Below, piece after piece: positions 6,672 to 10,076 of a DNA stretch of 10,076 nucleotides. Made by a program: the position numbers and the translations under genes. The DNA comes from Rhodoferax sp. (lineage in GTDB: Bacteria; Pseudomonadota; Gammaproteobacteria; Burkholderiales; Burkholderiaceae_C). Where the stretch lies: contig JAJAZK010000254.1 of the NCBI GenBank assembly GCA_026785765.1, positions 1 through 10,076 on the forward strand, in the 5' to 3' direction. How positions within the stretch are numbered: position 1 is the first letter of the stretch; each line of letters opens with the position of its first letter. The notes below the pieces were generated by a model. That model saw only the letters and a list, made by a program, of their open reading frames with translations. It made no database searches and had not been told where the DNA came from.

Positions 6672-8147
6672 ATGCAAGAAGACATCCTGATCAACTGGTC
6701 GCCCCAGGAGACACGGGTGGCGGTCGTGGAGAACGGTGCGGTGCAAGAGCTGCATGTGGAGCGAACGCTGGAGCGCGGCCTGGTCGGCAACGTCTACCTG
6801 GGCAAGGTGGCGCGTGTGTTGCCCGGCATGCAATCGGCTTTTGTGGACATCGGGCTCGAACGCGCGGCCTTCTTGCACGTCGCCGATGTGTGGCACCGCC
6901 AGCCAGACGGCGAGGCGCCTGGCATGGGCCGCTCGGTTCAGGCCCAGGTGCCGATCGAGAAGCAGGTGTTCGAAGGCCAGGCCTTGACGGTGCAGGTGAT
7001 CAAGGACCCGATTGGAACCAAGGGCGCCCGGTTGTCCACGCAAATCAGCATCGCCGGCCGACTGTTGGTGTTCCTGCCCCAGGACGACCATGTCGGGGTG
7101 TCGCAGAAGATACCCGCCTCTTTGCGAGATGAACTGCGCGCGCGCCTGCAGGCCCTGACCGGGGCCGACGGTGGCGGCTTCATCCTGCGCACCAATGGAG
7201 AAGACGCCAGTGATGCGGAGCTGTCGGAGGACATTGCCTACCTGCGCAAGGCGTGGGCGCGGATTCGCGACGCCGCCACCCGTTTGCCGCCGCAGTCGCT
7301 GCTGCACCAGGACCTGAGCCTGTTGCAGCGCGTGTTGCGGGATCTGACGGGCGAAGCCACTCAAAGCATCAAGGTCGATTCGCGCGAGCAGTTCGAGACA
7401 CTGCAGGCCTTTGGGCGCGAGTTCATGCCAACGGCTGCGGAGAAGTTACAGCACTACAAGGGCGAGCGGCCGATTTTTGATCTGTACGGCATTGACGACG
7501 AGGTGGCGCGGGCGCTGGGACGGCGTGTCGAACTCAAGTCGGGTGGTTACCTGGTGGTTGACCAGACCGAAGCCCTGACCACTTTTGACGTCAACACAGG
7601 CGGTTTTGTCGGCGCACGCAATTTTGACGATACGATTTTCAAGACCAATCTGGAGTCGGCGCAGGCGATAGCGCGCCAGCTGCGCCTGCGCAATCTGGGT
7701 GGCATCATCATCGTGGACTTCATCGACATGGTGCGTGAAGACCATCGCGATGCGGTGTTGGCGGAGTTTCGCAAACAGCTCGCACGGGATCGTGTGAAGA
7801 CCACCGCCGGCGGCTTTTCGCAGTTGGGGCTGGTGGAGATGACGCGCAAGCGCACCCGTGAATCACTGGCCCACATGTTGTGTGAGCCCTGTGCGGTATG
7901 CGCGGGCAAGGGCAGCGTCAAGACGGCGCGCAGTGTGGCCTACGACATCCTGCGTGAAATCCTGCGCGAGGCGCGCCAGTTCAATCCGCGCGAGTTTCGG
8001 GTGGTCGCGTCGCCCAAAGTGATCGAACTGTTCCTGGATGAAGAAAGCCAGCATCTGGCCGGCCTGAGCGAATTCATCGGCAAGTCGGTGTCGCTGCAGA
8101 GCGAGGCGGCGATGGGGCAAGAGCACTACGACATCATCTTGCTGTAG
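6672..8147 (+). CDS. rng: Ribonuclease G
   Basis: RNase G is an endoribonuclease of the RNase E/G family that matures the 16S rRNA 5' end and trims some mRNAs. Length is 491 residues (E. coli 489), so it lacks the long C-terminal scaffold of RNase E. The N-terminus EDILINWSPQETRVAVVENG leads into an S1-like domain (VGNVYLGKVARVLPGMQSAFVDIG). The DNase I-like catalytic region has D306 (FDVNTGG) and D349 (VDFIDM), matching the metal-binding aspartates of RNase E. The zinc-link is C407-x2-C410 in CAVCAGKG, with another Cys at 404. ATG 6672 has AGAGGTG at 6659-6665 with a 6-nt gap. The frame is open further upstream, but there it encodes maf shadow sequence. It is the last gene of the operon; maf-rng adjacency is common in proteobacteria. 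Confidence 0.97.
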   Translation: MQEDILINWSPQETRVAVVENGAVQELHVERTLERGLVGNVYLGKVARVLPGMQSAFVDIGLERAAFLHVADVWHRQPDGEAPGMGRSVQAQVPIEKQVFEGQALTVQVIKDPIGTKGARLSTQISIAGRLLVFLPQDDHVGVSQKIPASLRDELRARLQALTGADGGGFILRTNGEDASDAELSEDIAYLRKAWARIRDAATRLPPQSLLHQDLSLLQRVLRDLTGEATQSIKVDSREQFETLQAFGREFMPTAAEKLQHYKGERPIFDLYGIDDEVARALGRRVELKSGGYLVVDQTEALTTFDVNTGGFVGARNFDDTIFKTNLESAQAIARQLRLRNLGGIIIVDFIDMVREDHRDAVLAEFRKQLARDRVKTTAGGFSQLGLVEMTRKRTRESLAHMLCEPCAVCAGKGSVKTARSVAYDILREILREARQFNPREFRVVASPKVIELFLDEESQHLAGLSEFIGKSVSLQSEAAMGQEHYDIILL

Positions 8148-8150
8148 TGC

Positions 8151-8210
8151 GCACTGGAAATTGGCAGCGCCGGTTACCAGTGCCTGTCTGGACTACTGCA
8201 GTAGCAGTCC
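8151..8210. terminator. Inverted repeats after rng, possible bidirectional terminator without T-tract
   Basis: Four bases after the rng stop, GCACTGG (8151-8157) is perfectly repeated in inverse at CCAGTGC (8177-8183). A second element follows: the 12-bp palindrome CTACTGCAGTAG (8193-8204), flanked by GGACT/AGTCC (8190-8194/8206-8210). This lies between convergent genes, and the second element overlaps the stop codon of the small minus-strand gene. No run of T follows either hairpin on either strand, so classical intrinsic termination is doubtful. Rho-dependent termination or mRNA 3'-end protection are alternatives. Confidence 0.3.
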
Positions 8211-8348
8211 GGCGCCGGTCGCGAGGAAAATCAGCGCCGATCCGCCCAGCAAACGCGCGTCGCGCGGGTTGTCTGAGCGGAACTCGCGCCAGCAGTGATA
8301 TGCCAACGTCAAGGCTATCAGGGCGGCCAAGGCGGAGTAATCAGCCAT
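8193..8348 (-). CDS. Hypothetical small membrane protein, 51 residues
   Basis: I do not recognise this protein. From ATG at 8348-8346 the minus strand encodes 51 residues with two hydrophobic stretches: about 4-20 (YSALAALIALTLAYHCW) and about 33-50 (RLLGGSALIFLATGAGLL). A charged loop, REFRSDNPRDAR, joins them, so a two-helix hairpin inner-membrane protein is predicted. Most codons end in G or C, like the neighbouring genes. AGGCGG at 8360-8355 is a plausible weak Shine-Dalgarno 6 nt before the ATG. A longer version from ATG at 8414 adds residues without hydrophobic pattern and has no Shine-Dalgarno, so the short form is preferred. It converges on rng, and its stop sits in a palindrome. It may be a real conserved small protein or a chance frame. 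Confidence 0.45.
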   Translation of the reverse strand: MADYSALAALIALTLAYHCWREFRSDNPRDARLLGGSALIFLATGAGLLLQ

Positions 8349-8416
8349 GCCAAGCCGCCTGCTGCTCCAATGTCCGGCGCACTGCGACCAGAACCGGCCT
8401 CGCTGCAGAATCATTG

Positions 8417-8472
8417 GCTGCGCCGGCCGTTTCCAATTGGAGCGCAGCGGTCCCGCGTCTGCCTGCAGGCAG
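8417..8472. repeat. Inverted repeat and 14-bp palindrome between the small ORF and the zinc-ribbon gene
   Basis: GCTGCGC (8417-8423) is mirrored by GCGCAGC (8442-8448), with CGGCCG and CCAATTGG in the loop. A perfect 14-bp palindrome, CTGCCTGCAGGCAG, lies at 8459-8472. Both fall in the 180-base non-coding stretch downstream of the zinc-ribbon gene and upstream of the small membrane ORF. They could form the 3' end of one transcript or the leader of the next. There is no T-tract, and no protein family of known operator is evident. Confidence 0.35.
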
Positions 8473-8528
8473 GATTGGTTGACAGGCGTGAATCAAGTTA
8501 GGTCTTTCCGGTTGGGTTCGGCAGCGGC

Positions 8529-8792
8529 TCAGTCGAAAATTTCGCTCAGCCAGGACTTGCGGCGTTGACCGTGGCCGGTCTGATGCCGCGGATAGTCGGA
8601 GTCGACAAAGTCCGGCCGGTTTGACGGTGCGGCTCGCGGCTTTTCCTGCGCTGTCGGCGCGCTGCGTTCGATCAGTTTGTCGAGTTCTCCGCGATCAAGC
8701 CACACGCCGCGGCATTGCGGGCAGTAGTCGATTTCCACGCCCTGGCGGTCACTCATGACCAAGGCCGTGGTTGTGCAGTTGGGACAATTCAT
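8529..8792 (-). CDS. zf-TFIIB-type zinc-ribbon protein, 87 residues
   Basis: The start is ATG at 8792-8790. The first 42 residues form a zinc ribbon with C3-P-N-C6 and C24-P-Q-C27, followed by RGVWLDRGELDKLI (28-41). This C-x2-C, 17-residue spacer, C-x2-C layout with WLDRGEL is the hallmark of the zf-TFIIB (PF13453) family of small bacterial proteins. The rest (about 43-87) is polar, rich in Pro, Arg and Ser, and ends KSWLSEIFD, a hydrophobic tip typical of such proteins as I remember them. The biochemical role of these proteins is not established; nucleic-acid or protein binding is only suggested by the fold. The frame is open far upstream, but that part has no family resemblance and the Cys motif begins right at this Met. 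No strong Shine-Dalgarno is visible, so initiation may be weak. Confidence 0.85.
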   Translation of the reverse strand: MNCPNCTTTALVMSDRQGVEIDYCPQCRGVWLDRGELDKLIERSAPTAQEKPRAAPSNRPDFVDSDYPRHQTGHGQRRKSWLSEIFD

Positions 8793-9168
8793 ATTGGATG
8801 GCCGATACAAAAATTTGGGAACTGGAAAGAGCGCCAGCCATTTTGACCGCGCCACCGGCTTGACCTTAAGGCCGTTGCCAGGTTTTAGAAAGAAGATGTT
8901 TCGACATTGAAGCTCCCGTAATGCAGGAATATTTTCGCGCGCCACGATACCGTTTGTAGCGCCCGTCTTGCGCCGAACCGGGCAGGCGCTACGGCTGTAT
9001 AAATGACGATGGTTTGATCCGGCTGCAGATACTGTTCGATCTGGCTGTTGCCGTTGCCGGTTGCTGAAATCGCTTGGGCGATCATGCTTTTGTTCGTCCT
9101 GCGTCACCGGACATCGTGCCAACGCGGCGTGATCGACAAGATGCGTTCCATCCGTGCGGAGGGCAAGC
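8793..9168. other. 376-base stretch without a convincing gene
   Basis: This lies between the msbA stop and the zinc-ribbon start; both genes run leftward. It is less G+C-rich around 8880-8940 and includes a strong inverted repeat at 8956-8992. A 66-codon minus-strand frame (9085 to 8885) is open but has no recognisable motif and only an AGGA placed 11 nt before its ATG. A promoter for the zinc-ribbon gene should lie here, but I cannot point to a good -35/-10 pair. A TATAAA at 8998-9003 has no matching -35. A small RNA or a decayed gene is possible but not supported. Confidence 0.5.
8956..8992. repeat. Strong inverted repeat (8-bp perfect stem, REP-like)
   Basis: GTAGCGCC at 8956-8963 is perfectly inverted at GGCGCTAC, 8985-8992. 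Inside, GCCCG (8961-8965) and CGGGC (8979-8983) offer a competing stem. On the minus strand, downstream of msbA, it would form an RNA hairpin but is not followed by T residues, so intrinsic termination is unlikely. The TAGCGCCCGTC...GGCGCTA pattern resembles, from memory, dispersed repeats of Comamonadaceae intergenic regions. Copy number in the genome is unknown. Confidence 0.45.
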
Positions 9169-10076
9169 TCAAGCCACCGTGGAAGCGTCCTCTTGCGACG
9201 CTACCGCCGTGTCGTCAAAGCCCATTCCGTAGAGGCGCGCATAAACGCCGCCAGATGCCAGCAGCTCCGCGTGGCGCCCGATCTCGACAATTGGGCCGTT
9301 TTCCATCACGACGATGCGGTCGGCGTGTTGCACTGTTGAGAGGCGGTGCGCGATCACAAGGGTGGTGCGCTTTTGCATCAGGCGCTGCAACGCCTCCTGC
9401 ACCGCACGTTCGGACTCGGCGTCCAGGGCCGAGGTGGCTTCGTCCAGGATCAACACCGGCGCATCTTTGTACAGCGCGCGCGCAATCGCCAGCCGCTGGC
9501 GCTGGCCGCCGGAGAGTTGCATGGCGTTGTGACCGACGATGGTGTCGATGCCCTGCGGCAGCTCCGCAATCAGTGCTTCCAGATTGGCCGCGCGCAGGCA
9601 TTCCAGGACTCTGGCGCGGTCCGTGTCCCGGCCCAGGGCGACGTTTGCTGCCACCGTGTCGTTGAGCATCAGCACATGCTGGCTGACCACGGCAAACTGG
9701 GCGCGCAGCGCGTCCAGGCTCCAGTTGCGCAGTTCCTGCCCATCCAGGTACACGGCGCCGGCGCTGAGTTCGGCAAAACGCGGCAGCAGGCTTACCAGAG
9801 TGGTCTTGCCGGACCCGGACGCCCCGACCAGGGCGACTGTTTCGCCAGCCCGCACGTCCAGGTTGAAGTGGTCGAGTGCCGCCACGCCTTTATCGCCATA
9901 AATGACGCAGCTGTCTTCAAAACGAATGTCGCCACTGGCGCGTGCGATGCGAAAGGTGCCGCCCTGTTCGGGCTGCGTCGTGGCCATCATGTCGAGGCCA
10001 CGCTCCATCGCCGCCAGACCGCGTGTAATCGGGTTGGCCACTTCGGTCAAGTGCTTGAGTGGTGCAATCAGCATCA
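9169..10076 (-). CDS. msbA: MsbA-type lipid A/ABC exporter, C-terminal part, partial
   Basis: The minus-strand frame enters from the right edge and stops with TGA at 9171-9169. About 301 residues are present of an expected 580-600. They comprise the end of the transmembrane domain (MLIAPLKHLTEV, then RGLAAMERG) and a complete nucleotide-binding domain. Counting from the first Met in the window (10074), Walker A GASGSGKT is at 84-91, the Q-loop Q132 in VVSQHVLMLNDTVAANV, the signature LSGGQ at 187-191, Walker B LILDE at 208-212, and the H-loop histidine at 243 in VIAHRLS. SQHV..NDTVAAN and the PLKHLTEV coupling segment are MsbA-like, so the substrate is probably lipid A core flipped across the inner membrane. 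Another ABC exporter of the same subfamily cannot be excluded without the membrane half. That first Met is internal and not the gene start. Confidence 0.87.
   Translation of the reverse strand, partial: MLIAPLKHLTEVANPITRGLAAMERGLDMMATTQPEQGGTFRIARASGDIRFEDSCVIYGDKGVAALDHFNLDVRAGETVALVGASGSGKTTLVSLLPRFAELSAGAVYLDGQELRNWSLDALRAQFAVVSQHVLMLNDTVAANVALGRDTDRARVLECLRAANLEALIAELPQGIDTIVGHNAMQLSGGQRQRLAIARALYKDAPVLILDEATSALDAESERAVQEALQRLMQKRTTLVIAHRLSTVQHADRIVVMENGPIVEIGRHAELLASGGVYARLYGMGFDDTAVASQEDASTVA

Noticed and set aside
8479..8484. Perfect TTGACA -35 box on the plus strand
   Set aside because: No acceptable -10 lies 15-19 bases downstream, and no plus-strand gene follows.
8950..9005. Possible integron attC site or attachment site
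   Set aside because: The stem lacks the attC core sites (GTTRRRY and RYYYAAC), and there is no integrase, cassette or direct repeat nearby.
8885..9085. Minus-strand 66-codon frame in the gap before the zinc-ribbon gene
   Set aside because: No motif, no membrane or signal pattern, and the only ribosome-site candidate (AGGA) is 11 nt from the ATG. Kept only as a remark on the gap.
9048..9665. Plus-strand 205-codon frame overlapping the msbA 3' end
   Set aside because: Most of it is antisense to the MsbA nucleotide-binding domain, and its Arg/Pro-rich translation looks like no protein.

Overview
This is a G+C-rich chromosomal window from a betaproteobacterium. Order Burkholderiales is very likely, and Comamonadaceae (Rhodoferax/Polaromonas-like) is my best guess. 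That rests on protein resemblance, on the gene order yebC-purD-hemF-nadD-rsfS-rlmH-maf-rng, and on codon use. No database search was possible. It is a housekeeping region, and I see no defence system, prophage, transposase, CRISPR array, tRNA or rRNA.

Layout. (1) Bases 1-1263, minus strand: the N-terminal 421 residues of a YjgR/HerA-like (DUF853) ATPase, running off the left edge. (2) A short divergent promoter region, about 1238-1320. (3) Bases 1321-8147, plus strand: eight tightly packed genes. They are yebC, purD (4-nt overlap), hemF (4-nt gap), nadD (4-nt overlap, TTG start), rsfS (1-nt overlap), rlmH (12-nt gap, TTG start), maf (6-nt gap, GTG start) and rng (22-nt gap). (4) Bases 8148-8528: inverted repeats and a probable 51-residue membrane protein on the minus strand. 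(5) Bases 8529-8792, minus: an 87-residue zinc-ribbon protein. (6) Bases 8793-9168: no convincing gene, one strong stem-loop. (7) Bases 9169-10076, minus: the C-terminal half of an MsbA-type ABC exporter, running off the right edge.

Function. The long operon mixes precursor synthesis (purine by PurD, heme by HemF, NAD by NadD) with ribosome work: YebC in translation, RsfS in subunit silencing, RlmH in 23S rRNA methylation, RNase G in rRNA and mRNA processing. Maf adds nucleotide-pool sanitation. The spacing and overlaps suggest one transcript with translational coupling.

The most unusual feature is RsfS. A normal domain of about 115-120 residues is followed by a low-complexity, lysine-rich, acid-free tail of about 107 residues that resembles a histone H1 C-terminus. 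Smaller oddities are a valine in place of the first Walker A glycine in the YjgR-like ATPase, four non-ATG starts in one operon, an A+T-rich repeat-like patch inside nadD, and a stem-loop before msbA. I do not see a previously undescribed multi-gene system.
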